From positions 542,402 through 606,401 of the forward strand of contig NZ_FQTT01000009.1 of the NCBI RefSeq assembly GCF_900098745.1: a stretch of 64,000 bases of DNA, given 5' to 3'. A program made the position numbers and the translations under genes. Below the pieces are notes generated by a model. The model did no database searches, was not told where the DNA came from, and saw only the letters and a program-made list of their open reading frames with translations. Below are positions 1 through 10,300 of the stretch, one piece after another (positions within the stretch are counted from its first letter, which is position 1; the number at the start of each line of letters is the position of its first letter). The DNA is from Actinomyces glycerinitolerans. Its GTDB lineage: Bacteria > Actinomycetota > Actinomycetes > Actinomycetales > Actinomycetaceae.

Positions 1-1713
1 CGCAACCAGTCTTACAGTGCGATTGACGGTCTCGGCGTGGACGCACCGCTGTTCCGACAACTCGCTAACGCCGGCACCTCCATAACGGAGGACATCCCCG
101 CAGACTCCACGACCGTCAAGTACTCGGACACAGGGAATTCCAACGGAGCGTGGGCGGACACGGACTCGGACCTGGGCGCCGTCGTCGCACTGGTAAACGC
201 CGTGCGCGGGGCTAACACCAGCTCGAATCCGGCGAAGCTGGCGTTCCGGTATCCGCGTCCGTTCCGCTGGAGCACGGATGTCAGAGTCGCGGACGTCCTC
301 GGGGGCGTTGAGTTGGCGTCAGATTCACTTACGGACGGCGGATTCCCCTCCGGCCACACGAGTGCCGGCTACATGGCCTCTCTCGCTCTGGCTTACGCCG
401 TGCCCGAGCACTACGCCGAGCTGGTCGCCAACGCCTCCACGATTGGCGACTACCGCATTATCTCCGGCATGCATTCCGCCGGCGACGTGATCGGTGGGCG
501 CACCCTCGGGACGGCACTGGCCGCGGCGACGCTCTCGAACGAGGAGAACGCGGGCGTCAAGGAGCAGGCCGTCGCCGATGCCGCGACCGCTCTCGATGCT
601 ACCGACACGATGACCCAGGACGAGTACGAGTCTCTCCTGGCCGTCTACACGGAGCGAATGACGTACGGGCTGCCCCTCACCGACTCGACCGATGAGCCGG
701 CGGTAGTGCCGATGGGGGCCGAGGTCCTCCTTGAGACCAGATTCCCCTACCTAAGTCGGGACCAGCGGCGCGAGGTTCTGCGGACCACCGCCATCGAATC
801 CGGGCATGTCCTGCTCGACGACTCCGAGGGATGGGGACGGCTCAACCTCCTCGCAGCCTCCGGCGGCTACGGGTCACTCGACGGTGCGACCGTCGTGAGC
901 CTTGATGCCTCGGCCCCCGGCTATGAGGCGGCGGACACATGGCGCAACGACATCCATGGCACCGGGTCGCTCGAGCTCGACGGCACAGGCCGACTCACGC
1001 TCTCAGGTGACAACACGTTCAGCGGCGGCGTGACCGTGAACGGCGGCACCCTCGTTGCCGACTCGATGACCGCCGTCGGTAGCGGAGACATCACTGTCGA
1101 TGACGGCGTGCTCTCGGAGACCGTCGACGAACCGGTCGAGGTGACGGGCACGGTTGCACTCTCCGACGCTGCGGAGCTCAATTTGTCGGTAGTCGCAGGG
1201 AGCGCGACGCCAGGCTCGCCTGCGAGTACTGCCACCACGTCTGCCCAGTCCCCGAGCCTCACTGTCACGGGAGACATGGCCATCGATGGGGCACTGGTAG
1301 TCTCCGGTGACACGACGGTTCTGGCCGAAGGAGGCTCGCTACTCCTCGCGACTGTGACGGGCTCCGTATCCGGCGCCTTCGACTCGATAACTGTTGAGGG
1401 CGTTGACGGATCATTCAAGATGATCTTCAGTAATGGACAACTGTGGCTCGTACGGGTGAGCACAACGATCCCGCCCAGCGCTTCTTCATCGGCGGCCACA
1501 TCGGTGGCGGTGACGGATCCGAGTGCGCCCACCGACAACGCGTCCCCCAACGAGGCTACATCCGTCGTCTCGGTCGGGACGCCGGTCTCTCGCCCTCAGG
1601 ATCTTGCCCGTACGGGCACGTCCGTGCTGCCCGAACTCGCTGCCGCTGCCGGCCTGGTCCTCATCGGGGCTGTCCTGACGACCAGGCGCCGGTGGCGCCA
1701 CCGTGCTTGCTGA
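1..1713 (+). CDS. Cell-wall-anchored PAP2-family acid phosphatase with autotransporter-type repeat (5' end cut by window)
   Basis: The reading frame is open from base 1, so the N-terminus and signal peptide lie outside the window. Counting from the first visible codon, the three-part PAP2 signature is present: KX6RP at K79-R86-P87, PSGH at residues 116-119, and RX5HX3D at R152-H158-D162. This predicts an extracytoplasmic phosphomonoesterase like class A bacterial acid phosphatases. Around residues 318-350 lies a repeat of the autotransporter-associated type (TLSGDNTFSGG, VNGGTLV). A Ser/Thr-rich stalk follows, then LARTG at 535-539, a hydrophobic segment and an Arg-rich tail. LAXTG is the motif preferred by class E sortases of actinobacteria. 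The fold and anchoring are read directly; the physiological substrate is unknown. Confidence 0.85.
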   Translation, partial: RNQSYSAIDGLGVDAPLFRQLANAGTSITEDIPADSTTVKYSDTGNSNGAWADTDSDLGAVVALVNAVRGANTSSNPAKLAFRYPRPFRWSTDVRVADVLGGVELASDSLTDGGFPSGHTSAGYMASLALAYAVPEHYAELVANASTIGDYRIISGMHSAGDVIGGRTLGTALAAATLSNEENAGVKEQAVADAATALDATDTMTQDEYESLLAVYTERMTYGLPLTDSTDEPAVVPMGAEVLLETRFPYLSRDQRREVLRTTAIESGHVLLDDSEGWGRLNLLAASGGYGSLDGATVVSLDASAPGYEAADTWRNDIHGTGSLELDGTGRLTLSGDNTFSGGVTVNGGTLVADSMTAVGSGDITVDDGVLSETVDEPVEVTGTVALSDAAELNLSVVAGSATPGSPASTATTSAQSPSLTVTGDMAIDGALVVSGDTTVLAEGGSLLLATVTGSVSGAFDSITVEGVDGSFKMIFSNGQLWLVRVSTTIPPSASSSAATSVAVTDPSAPTDNASPNEATSVVSVGTPVSRPQDLARTGTSVLPELAAAAGLVLIGAVLTTRRRWRHRAC

Positions 1714-1779
1714 AGCCTGAGACCACTCACCGCCTATTGCCTCGTTGGTGGTCTCGGCGAGGGATGCTGCCCGGTCGGC

Positions 1780-2556
1780 TCAGGCGTGGGCGCGCAGCCA
1801 GGTCAGCACGGCGCGCACGCGGCGGTTGCCCTCCTCGGGCGGCAGGTCCAGCTTGGCGAAGATGTTTGCGACGTGCTTGGCCACGGCGCCGTCGGACACC
1901 ACCAGGCGCTCGGCCACCTGCGAGTTGGACAGTCCCTCGGCCATAAGGGCGAGCACCTCCTGCTCGCGCGGGGTCAGGCGCGCCAGCGCCGTGCCCTCCG
2001 CAGCTCGGCCGCGGCCGTACGCAGCCTCCGCGCGCCGTCCATCGGCGGCGTGCGCGTCCCCCTGCGCGGCCTCGAGGCCACCACGCCGGGTGAGCTCCAG
2101 GGACGAGCCCGCACGCATGAGCCGGGACAGCACTTCCGGGTCGACCACCACCCCGCCTGCCGCCACCACGTCCAGGCTCCGCATGAAGTCGCTGACCCGG
2201 CCGACGCGCTCTTTGAGCAGGTAGCCGACCCCGCCCGCACCGGCATCGGGTCCATCCAGCAGCTCACGTAAGTAGGGTCCGGCCACGTAGGCGGAAAGGA
2301 CGACGACGGGCAGTCCCGGATAAGCGGCACGCAGGGCGATGGCGGCGCGAAGACCGTCGTCGGTGCCGGTCGGAGGCATGCGCACATCGGTTACGACGAC
2401 GTCGGGCAGTGCCCCCGCCGTGGCCAGCTGTTCGACCTCCGTGCGCAGTGCATCGGCGTCCGCAACCTGCGCCACTACCTCATGCCCGGCCGCGGTGAGC
2501 AACCCGGCCAGGCCCTCGCGCAGGAGGGCGGCGTCGTCGGCGAGCACGATCCTCAT
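1780..2556 (-). CDS. LuxR/NarL-family response regulator
   Basis: A 258-residue two-component response regulator. The receiver domain has the acidic pair D7/D8, phosphoacceptor D57 in VVTDVRMPP and the conserved Lys in YLLKERV. The C-terminus carries a LuxR-type HTH (LTPREQEVLALMAEG, then VAKHVANIFAKL). The linker between the domains, about residues 150-190, is longer than usual and low in complexity. The gene lies 100 nt downstream of the histidine kinase on the same strand, so the two are the likely cognate pair. The divergent ABC exporter beyond the kinase is a plausible target, as in antimicrobial-peptide sensing systems; that link is inferred. Confidence 0.92.
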   Translation of the reverse strand: MRIVLADDAALLREGLAGLLTAAGHEVVAQVADADALRTEVEQLATAGALPDVVVTDVRMPPTGTDDGLRAAIALRAAYPGLPVVVLSAYVAGPYLRELLDGPDAGAGGVGYLLKERVGRVSDFMRSLDVVAAGGVVVDPEVLSRLMRAGSSLELTRRGGLEAAQGDAHAADGRRAEAAYGRGRAAEGTALARLTPREQEVLALMAEGLSNSQVAERLVVSDGAVAKHVANIFAKLDLPPEEGNRRVRAVLTWLRAHA

Positions 2557-2656
2557 GGGCCCATCCTGCCGTAGGCGGTGGCCCCGGTCGGAACGACGAC
2601 CGCGGCGCCGGGAGCGGACCGCAGTCGGACTGTGCCCGGAGCGCGCCCGGATGGGT

Positions 2657-4054
2657 TCAGCCCCGGGCCCATGGCGGGATCAGCGGCGCGGTCAACGTCA
2701 ACCTGGTGCCGCCTCCCGGAGGCGAGTCGATCAGCAGGCGTCCGCCGACGGATTCCACGCGCTGCGTCATGCCCGCCAGGCCGGTCGAACCGGGGAAGAG
2801 CGGATCGGCGCCGCCCGCCCCGTCGTCGCCGACGGTCACGGTCAGTCCGTCTGCGGTCACGACCATCTCGACCCGCGCCTGTGCCGCCGGACCGGCGTAC
2901 TTGGCGGCGTTGGTCAGCGCTTCGGCGACCGCGAAGTAGACGGTGGTCGCCACCGGCGAGGTGATGGCGGCCAGATCGTCGTCCCCGCCGACTACTGTCA
3001 CGGATGTGGGCAGAGGCGCCCGTCCGGCGAGGTCGCGCAGCGCCGGTGCCAGGCCGCGTTCGGTCAGGATTGCCGGCCGAATGCCGTGCACGGTCTCCCG
3101 CAGGCTGCGCAGGGAGGCCTCGACCTCCTCCTGCGCGGAACGCACGTCCGCCCGCAGCGCCGCAAGCGCCTCGGCCTGGCGGCCCGTGGAGGCGGGGTTG
3201 CCTGAGCTGTCGGAGGGGATGACGCCAGCGGGGGCGACGGCGGGGCCCGCCGCGCGACCGGCGGGTGAGCCGATTCCCGCCAGCCGACCGGCGTGCAGCT
3301 CGGCCGCGCCCAGGTGCATGGCCGCCGCCACCAGCCGCTGCTGTGCGCCGTCGTGCAGTTCGCGTTCAATGCGGGCGCGTTCGGCGTCGAAGGCGTCCAC
3401 GAGCGTGGCTCGGCCGCTGGTCAAGTGGCCGACCTCCGCGGCCAGGGCATCCAGACGGGCCTCCTCATCGGGGCGGGACAGGGCCGCGGTCATGCGGCAA
3501 CGCAGATTACCTATGACCAACAGCAGTCCCAGCAGGATGATGAGACATACCAGCGCGATCGGCTCCAGCCACCAGACCTGACCGAAGGAGGTGGCCGAGT
3601 ACGACCAGCCGACGAGGTCGCGCAGGCTGACTTCCAGCGGCTGCTCGGGCGAGGCGATGAAGGGGCCGACGGCCAGGACGCCAACCAGTATCCCGCCTAT
3701 ACCGGCGACGAAGAAGCCTACGGCGCTGAGCAGCGTGCCGCCCAGAACCAGCGGGACGTCCTGCTTCCAGAAGGCGGCCTGGACCACGCGTCCCCGCAGC
3801 CACGCCCACAGTTTCCCGGGTGGTAGGGCGCGCGGGGCGTTAGCGCCGGCAAGGCGCGCCAGGGCACGGTCGGCCTCGGCCAACAGCGGCAGCGTCAGAT
3901 GAAAGGCCAGCAGTAGGGGTATCGCGGCGACCACTAGGGGCAGGAATGCCACGGCGTGAAGGAGCTCGATGAGCACCAGCATGCCGCGGCGCCCCCAGCG
4001 GTGGGGAGTTTCGCTGTGGGGTGCGATGTCGGCGGGGACGGCTGCGATGGCCAT
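2657..4054 (-). CDS. Membrane sensor histidine kinase (HisKA_3 type)
   Basis: A 465-residue kinase that would phosphorylate the neighbouring NarL-type regulator. Hydrophobic segments lie near residues 25-58, 101-133 and 165-183, giving a membrane sensor region without a large extracellular domain. The dimerisation/phosphotransfer helix contains H234 in ERELHDGAQQRLV, the NarL-partner signature. The HATPase_c domain has an N box (ALTNAAKYA), a G1 box (DDGAGGAD) and a G2 box (GLAGMTQRV). The start at 4054 faces the ABC exporter genes across a 140-nt divergent gap, which should hold both promoters. The ligand is unknown; a cell-envelope stress or peptide signal would fit the context. Confidence 0.92.
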   Translation of the reverse strand: MAIAAVPADIAPHSETPHRWGRRGMLVLIELLHAVAFLPLVVAAIPLLLAFHLTLPLLAEADRALARLAGANAPRALPPGKLWAWLRGRVVQAAFWKQDVPLVLGGTLLSAVGFFVAGIGGILVGVLAVGPFIASPEQPLEVSLRDLVGWSYSATSFGQVWWLEPIALVCLIILLGLLLVIGNLRCRMTAALSRPDEEARLDALAAEVGHLTSGRATLVDAFDAERARIERELHDGAQQRLVAAAMHLGAAELHAGRLAGIGSPAGRAAGPAVAPAGVIPSDSSGNPASTGRQAEALAALRADVRSAQEEVEASLRSLRETVHGIRPAILTERGLAPALRDLAGRAPLPTSVTVVGGDDDLAAITSPVATTVYFAVAEALTNAAKYAGPAAQARVEMVVTADGLTVTVGDDGAGGADPLFPGSTGLAGMTQRVESVGGRLLIDSPPGGGTRLTLTAPLIPPWARG

Positions 4055-4194
4055 GTGTAGACCCTATGGCGGCCGACCGCGCCTTACACGGGTGCCAGCA
4101 CCCGCCCGGAGTGGACCTGGCACCACCGGGCTGCCGGCGGGACGGGCGTCGGCACCAGTGACCGGACCCGGGCAACTCGGGTTTCCTGACTGCC

Positions 4195-5067
4195 ATGGCA
4201 GCCTCAGCATCCCGAACCGACCCGGAACCGACGCAACTCGCACCGGCGGCGCAGACAGCGGCGCGCGGCCCCGCAGCCGCCCCGCTCACTGGCCCGCCCG
4301 GTGGACCGACAATCCGGCACGAGGCGCCGGCAATCGACGTGGCCGCACTCCGGCGCGTATTCACGCTGCCCGGACGGCGTCGTGCGGCCGTCACCGCCGT
4401 CGACGACGTCGCCCTACACCTGCAGGCGGGGAGTTTCACCGCCCTGGTCGGGGCCTCTGGCTGCGGGAAGTCGACGCTGCTGCAGTGCATCGCGGGACTG
4501 GACCGGCCCACCTCCGGGACGGTGCGGCTCCTCGGCACCCACACTACCGCCCTGCGCCCCCGCGACGCCGCCCGCTTCCGAGCCGACCATGTCGGCTTCA
4601 TCTTCCAGGACGACAACCTCGTCTCGGCCCTGTCCGCCAGGGACAACGTCGCCCTGCCCGGGCGGCTGCGGCGGCGCCCACTGCCACGCACCGCCGTCGA
4701 TGCGGCGTTGGAACGACTGGGGCTGACCGGTCAGGCCCGCCACCTGCCCCACGAACTCAGCGGCGGCGAACGGCAGCGGGTAGCCATCGCCCGGGTCCTG
4801 GCCTCCCGGCCGGCGCTCGTGTTCGCCGACGAGCCCACCGCGGCACTCGACGTCGCCGCCGGTGCGGAGGTGTTGGACTGGTTGGTTGAGTTGAGCGCCA
4901 TGGGCACGACGGTGCTCATGGTCACGCACGACGCCTCGGCCGCGGCACGCGCCGACGAAGTCCTGGTGATGGGAGCGGGCCGCCTCATGTCCGAGATGCC
5001 GGGCGGTGACGCCGACGCCGTCGCCCGGGCCGTCCTGCTCACCCGTGGGGCGGGTGAGGCGCGATGA
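4195..5067 (+). CDS. ABC transporter ATP-binding protein (MacB/LolD-like)
   Basis: A 290-residue ATPase of the FtsX-permease-linked class. Walker A is GASGCGKST at 86-94, the Q loop Q138, the signature LSGGERQR at 188-195 and Walker B LVFADEP at 208-214, followed by the D loop (ALD) and the switch His in VTHD. The first 45 or so residues are an Ala/Pro-rich extension before the ABC fold, so a shorter start is possible. The stop overlaps the start of the permease by 4 nt (ATGA), so the two are translationally coupled. Together they form an exporter or lipoprotein-release/resistance type transporter. Substrate unknown. Confidence 0.92.
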   Translation: MAASASRTDPEPTQLAPAAQTAARGPAAAPLTGPPGGPTIRHEAPAIDVAALRRVFTLPGRRRAAVTAVDDVALHLQAGSFTALVGASGCGKSTLLQCIAGLDRPTSGTVRLLGTHTTALRPRDAARFRADHVGFIFQDDNLVSALSARDNVALPGRLRRRPLPRTAVDAALERLGLTGQARHLPHELSGGERQRVAIARVLASRPALVFADEPTAALDVAAGAEVLDWLVELSAMGTTVLMVTHDASAAARADEVLVMGAGRLMSEMPGGDADAVARAVLLTRGAGEAR

Positions 5068-6446
5068 TGCACCTACTGTTCGCCGACCTGCGGCGGCACG
5101 CCTCCTCCTGGACCTGGGCCTGCGTGGTCGCGGTTGTGGCCGGGGCATGTGTATCCGGCCAGTTCATGGTCATGCACGGCTCGCTGCGTACGGCGTCGGC
5201 AGCCACCGGCGTCAACCAGTGGGGCATTTCCATTCGCGCCGACATGACCGACGCCGCCCACACGGTAAGTGCGTTCATCATCGCCTCCGTGGTGCTGGCG
5301 ACGGCGGCGGTGCTCACTTCGACGGCCGCACTCGTGATCGCTGAGCACCAGCGGGACCATGGCCTGTGGCGGGCGTTGGGGATGCGCCCGGGAACACTGC
5401 GCGCAATTCTGCTCGGGCAGCTGGCCGTCGTTGGCGCCGTCGGCTCCCTCGGCGGCGGGGCACTCGGGTGGCCGGTCGCTCGCGCAATGGTGCCGCTGCT
5501 CATCGACCAGGAGGTGGCACTGCCCGGGACGACGCCGCAGTGGGAGACGGGTGATCTGATCTGGACCGCGGTGGTGGTCGCCGGGGCCGAGATGATCGGC
5601 GGCTGGGGGCCCGCACGGCGGGCCGCCCGGGCCACGGAGATGGAATTGATCGCCGGCCGAGGCGGTGCCGGGAACGCATGGAGTCTGCGGCGCCTGCTCG
5701 GAGTACTGACCCGAATCGCTCTGGTCGGCGGGTTCGCGACCGGAGTGGTCGCCGCGGCGGTGACGGCTCGCAGCGCCGGGGCCATGACCGACGAAGCCAT
5801 TGATGCCGTGATTTTGGGCTCTTTCAGCGCTTTGGGGCTGGTGTGCGTGCTGACGCCCGGGCTGGTTCCCCTCCTTGAGCGGCTGCTCGGGCTGCTGCCG
5901 GCTCGCGGCCCGGCCTGGCTGGTGGCCACCAGGACGGCCTCCCTGCAGTCGCGCCGCTCGGCCGCCACGGTGCTGCCGTTCCTGGTGGCGATCGGACTGG
6001 TTGCGGTCATGTTCGGTGCCACGCACGCCGGTTTCGGCAACATGCGCCTGTCTGGTTTCCTGGCGATGTTCAGCCTGGCGCTGGTGACCGCCTGGAGTGG
6101 TGGTGTCGCGGTGATCGCCATGAGCGCGAGCGGCAGGCGACGCGACGCGGCGCTGCTGGAGGCGGCCGGTGCCCGGGAGCGCACGGTGCTCGCGGCGCAG
6201 GTGTTGGAGGGGGCGCTGCATGCCGGCGCAGCCGTGATTCTCGGACTGCTTGTGTCGGTGGCGACCAGCGCCTTCATGGCGGCCGCGTCCGGGGCGGGCG
6301 TGCTGGCCACGATCGTCCGCGGTCCGTGGGGAGAACTCGGCGTGGTGGGCGGGCTGGCACTGGCCACGACCTGCCTGGCCGTCGTGGCCTCGGCGCGGGC
6401 GGGACGGCGGCGGAGCGTCGGCGAGGTTCTGCGGGCGCGGGAGTGA
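5064..6446 (+). CDS. FtsX-like ABC transporter permease
   Basis: A 460-residue permease that pairs with the preceding ATPase. An N-terminal membrane helix (about residues 15-32) is followed by a short extracytoplasmic stretch. A first FtsX-like block comes next, with a coupling motif after helix 2 (AEHQRDHGLWRALGM) that would contact the ATPase. The second half repeats this arrangement (ASGRRRDAALLEAAGARER). The periplasmic loop is short, unlike MacB. Next to a two-component system this resembles exporters protecting against peptides or lantibiotics; that role is inferred. The gene ends with GTGATGG at 6440-6450 and no convincing terminator follows. Confidence 0.88.
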   Translation: MMHLLFADLRRHASSWTWACVVAVVAGACVSGQFMVMHGSLRTASAATGVNQWGISIRADMTDAAHTVSAFIIASVVLATAAVLTSTAALVIAEHQRDHGLWRALGMRPGTLRAILLGQLAVVGAVGSLGGGALGWPVARAMVPLLIDQEVALPGTTPQWETGDLIWTAVVVAGAEMIGGWGPARRAARATEMELIAGRGGAGNAWSLRRLLGVLTRIALVGGFATGVVAAAVTARSAGAMTDEAIDAVILGSFSALGLVCVLTPGLVPLLERLLGLLPARGPAWLVATRTASLQSRRSAATVLPFLVAIGLVAVMFGATHAGFGNMRLSGFLAMFSLALVTAWSGGVAVIAMSASGRRRDAALLEAAGARERTVLAAQVLEGALHAGAAVILGLLVSVATSAFMAAASGAGVLATIVRGPWGELGVVGGLALATTCLAVVASARAGRRRSVGEVLRARE

Positions 6447-6616
6447 TGGCTGCCCCGGACGTGACCTTGATCGGAAAACGCCGACGGGTATTTCGATAGT
6501 TCTCAGCTTGAGGGTTTGGCGGGGTGGCGGTTGCCGGGTGAAGGCCGCACGGTGGTTCGGATGGGCCCCGATGGGCGGCGTGCGGGCTAGGAGCCCCGCC
6601 GGGGGTGCGGTGATGC

Positions 6617-6859
6617 TCATGTAGTTGTCACAATCGATGACAAACACCGCCCACGCCCGCCGGGCCTGATCTGGAGCCCGCATGATTCCAAGGTTTTGTT
6701 TGCGGACGTCGACACCCGCCTGCCTCGTTTGTCATCGATTCTGACATCCCAGGCGCTCGTCCGGGAGTAGAGGACATGTTCCGCTGCGTAGTGGATGTCA
6801 TCATCGTTGAGGTGGCCTCGTTGGTAGTGCTTGCGTGCGGAGCGGTGGATGTCAGGCAA
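6617..6859 (-). pseudogene. Decayed toxin gene downstream of the RHH antitoxin
   Basis: A TTG at 6859, overlapping the antitoxin stop, opens a frame reading PDIHRSARKHYQRGHLNDDD and then IHYAAEHVLYSR. This looks like the intact N-terminus of a small toxin encoded behind a CopG/RHH antitoxin. After that point the frame loses protein-like character and becomes basic and Ser/Cys-rich. A more plausible continuation (VGVDVRKQNLGIMRAP-like) sits in another frame. Small indels are the simplest explanation. The toxin family is not certain, and the gene could instead be a short intact ORF of unknown fold. Confidence 0.4.
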
Positions 6860-7121
6860 CGTGTGCCCACTCGCGCACGGCGGTACGGATAGCCTCCGAG
6901 CGCGTGGTGATCCCATCGGCCTCGGCGCGTGCGGTCGGGGCAGCGATCGTTTCGGCGTCCAGGCGCACAGTCAGAACCGAAGTGGGGCCGTTGCCCAGTG
7001 GCGGACGCCCACGTCGTGGAGCTGGAAGCTTGGATAGGTCATAGCCGGCCTCGGCCTCATCGGCCCAGGCCTGGATCTGGTCATCACTGACGGAGTCGCC
7101 ATGTAACAGGTGCTTATCCAC
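6852..7121 (-). CDS. Ribbon-helix-helix (CopG-like) antitoxin
   Basis: About 89 residues from a GTG at 7121 (MDKHLLHGDSVSDDQIQAWA). An Asp/Glu-rich N-terminal segment is followed by a linker (PAPRRGRPPLG) and a C-terminal ribbon-helix-helix domain: beta strand TSVLTVRLDAE, helices ARAEADGITTRSEAIRTAV. Such proteins repress their own operon and bind the toxin encoded next. The stop overlaps the following toxin-like frame by 8 nt, the normal coupling for this gene pair. No strong ribosome binding site precedes the GTG, and the frame stays open upstream to 7271, so the start is uncertain. The downstream partner appears broken. Confidence 0.65.
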   Translation of the reverse strand: MDKHLLHGDSVSDDQIQAWADEAEAGYDLSKLPAPRRGRPPLGNGPTSVLTVRLDAETIAAPTARAEADGITTRSEAIRTAVREWAHVA

Positions 7122-7333
7122 GGCTTTTTTGTATACGAAATTACGGGTCTGGTCGTCGACGGCGTGCGATTCCGGCGGTGAGCACAGCCCGAAGCTGCCC
7201 GGCGCCGACCTCAAGACCGCCAAGGCCGTCATAGACACGATCGGCACTGACTGAACACGCGAGCTACGCACAGAGGAGATAGCGGAGACCGCCGTGCGGG
7301 GCCCCTCCCGGGGCCTAGCGATGACGGCTCCGC

Positions 7334-10300
7334 TCAGACCTTGGCCAGCAGCTTGCTGATGCGCTGCACGCTGACCTTGCGGGCGGTGCCGAGCGTCTGG
7401 GCGAACAGGCTCACGCGCAGCTCTTCGATCAGCCAGCGCGCCTCAACCAGCACGGCCTCCCGCTCGGGATCCGTCGGTAGCGCCGCAGCCCGGGCCCGGG
7501 CATCGGCCAACAGCCGCTCGGCCTGCTCCACCTGGTAGGCCAGCGCCGCATCCTGGCTGGGGGAGGACTCCGCCTTACCCACGCGCATTGCCAGCGCCTG
7601 CAAATAGCGGGGCAGGTGCCGCAGCTGCTCCGGCGGGGTGTCGGCGATGAAACCGTCGTACACCAATGCCGCCGCATGCTCCCGCACCTGCTGCAGCGTA
7701 TTCAGCAGCGCCAATGAGGTGTGGGTCGACACCTCCCGCTCGACCTCCCGCTGAGCGGCGAGCGTCTTGGCGGACACCTGCGCCACGCGGTAGACCTCGT
7801 CCTCCAGCTCCTGACGCATGGTGGCCACCAGCTGCTCGAACATGGTCTGCTCCCGCACGCCGGCCAGGGGCGTGCGCCGCGCCGCGGCCCAGCGGTCGGC
7901 GATGCTCCGCGCGGCCGTCAGCTGCATGTCCTCCACCAGTGCCTCGGTGCTCCGATAGGGGCTGGCCGCCAACGTCAGCGTCTCGGTGGGGTTCCACCGG
8001 GAGGTGATGCGGGCCGCGGGCAGGGCGGTACGCGCCAGCGCCAGCGCCGTCACCCCGGCGCCGTGCGCGCGTTCCTGGGCGACGGCGTCGGGCAGGATCC
8101 GCAGATCCGCGCCTCGCGCCCCCACGGCCACCAGCGCCGGGTAGCCGCGCACCACCAGGCCGGCCGTGCCCGGGGTTTCGATCGTGGCCGGAATCGTGGA
8201 GCGCTCCGGACCCTCCAGGCCGGTGACGTCCTTTGGCCAGTCCGTCAGTCCCGCACGCTCGGCCAGTCCCGGCCCGACGGCGCGGGTCCCCTTGTCATTC
8301 GCCGCGGGTGCGGTATTGCCCCCGGCATTTCGGGAGGCAAACGCGCCCGCGTCCGGGCCGCCGCCCTGGCCGCGCCGCCTGCCGCGTCCGCCGCGACGCC
8401 GCCCCTGGGAACGCTGCGCGTCGGCCATGGCCTGGGCGATGGCGCCATGCACGGCGTCGCGCACGGCCGCCTCGGTGCGTCCGGCCTGGCGGCGCTGCAA
8501 CACCACCAGGTCCTTATCCCGGTCGAGTTCCCGGCCGGCCCCATCCACGGCCACGAAGGCGATGCGCAGGTGGTCGGGCAGCCGCGCGGCGGCCTCCTCC
8601 CAGTCGGCCTCGGTGATCTCCACCTGCCGCAGGCGCCCCACCGCATCCGTGAAGGCCTCCCGGAAGGGAACCCCCGGCGCCGACGGCGCCCCCGCGCCTC
8701 CGGCCGCACCGGGGACGTCCCGGCGGATCTCCTCCCACATCTGCGCCCCGACGTCGGGCGCCGGCACCAGTGCCCGACGTACCCGCTTGGGCAGGGCGCG
8801 GATGGTTGCCACCACGAGCTCGGGGCGCAGACCCGGCACCAGCCAGTCGAAGCCCGTCGGCTCCAGACGGCCCAGCACCTCCACCGGAACCAGCACGCTC
8901 ACACCGTCGTTGGGCGTCCCCGGCTCGAAGACGTACTCCAGGCCGAGCGTGAGATCGCCCTGCACCCAGGTGTCGGGGTAACCGGCGGTGTCGTCCCCGC
9001 CGGGCAGCAGCAGCTCACGGGTGAAGTCGAACAGGTCCGGATGGTTGCGGCGCTCGCGCTTCCACCAGGCGTCGAAGTCGTTCGCGCCGTAGACGTCGTC
9101 GGGCAGGCGGTCGTCGTAGAAGTCGAACAGGGCCTCGTCGCCGGCCAGCAGCCCGTGCTCGCGGCGCCGCTGCTCGACGTCGGCCAGCTCCTCCAGTAGC
9201 GCCCGGTTGCGCTCCACGAAGCCGTGGCGGGCATGCCAGCCGCCCTCCACCAGCCCGGAGCGAATAAACATCTCCCGCGCCAACTCGCGCGCATCGGCGG
9301 TGCCGACCGAGGCGAGCGTGGCCGGGCGGTCGGCCACCAGGGTCATCCCGTACAGCAGCAGCTTCTCGTGCACCATGGCGGCACCGCGGCGCGTGGACCA
9401 GTACGGCTCCCCATACACCCGGTGCAGCAGCCCGGCCGCCCCTGCCGCCTCCTCGATCCAGCGGGCATCCACCTTGGCGACTGTCCGCGCGAACAGGCGG
9501 GAAGTCTCCACCAGCTCCGCGGTCATCACCCAGTCGTAGGTCTTGCGGCGCAGACCCGAGCCCGGCCAGATCACGAAGTGGCTGCCGCGGGTGCCCGCAT
9601 ACTCGCGACGACGCTCGTCCCAGGTACCCACATTGGACAGCAACCCCACCAGCAGCGAACGGTGAATGGCGTCCGCGCTGGGCGTGTCCGCACTGCGCCC
9701 CAGGGCGACGACGGCTGCCGCCACATCCCCGTGAGCGATGGTGGCCGCCTGCGTGCCCGGCTCCAGGCCGGCGGCCGCCGCGCGCACGGCGCTCGCGGTG
9801 GGCAGGTCGACGGGGGCGGCGGCGAGTCCCAGCGGGCGGGCGAGTTGCCGCAGCTGGTTGTACACGTCCTGCCACTCGCGCACTCGCAGGTAGTGGAGGA
9901 ACTCGGAGCGGCACATGCGCCGAAAGGCGGAGCCGGACAGGTCGCGCTGCTGGGTGCGCAGGTAGCGCCACAGGTTCAGGTAGGTCAGGAAGTCGCTGGT
10001 CGGCTCGGCGAAGCGCCGGTGCAGGGCGTCGGCGGCCTCCTGATGGTCGGCGGGGCGCTCGCGCACGTCCTGCATGGACAGCGCTGCCACGATCACCATG
10101 ACCTCGCTGACGCAGCCGCGTTCACCGGCCTCCAGCAGCATGCGCCCCAGTCGCGGGTCGATGGGCAGCCGGGCCAGGCGTCGACCCACCTCGGTCAGCC
10201 GCGGCCCACGGACGCCGTCGCCCCGGCCTCCCCGCCGTCGCCCCGAGCCCTCGCGGCCGGAGGTCTCGATGGCGCCGATCTCGCCCAGCAGCTGGATGCC

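Noticed and set aside
5073..6683. Long minus-strand frame opposite the ABC permease
   Set aside because: Antisense shadow; Arg/Pro/His-rich and without structure.
7160..7253. Plus-strand stretch reading GADLKTAKAVIDTIGTD before a stop
   Set aside because: Looks protein-like but is under 30 codons, has no start, and opposes the antitoxin upstream region; possibly a remnant, too weak to list.
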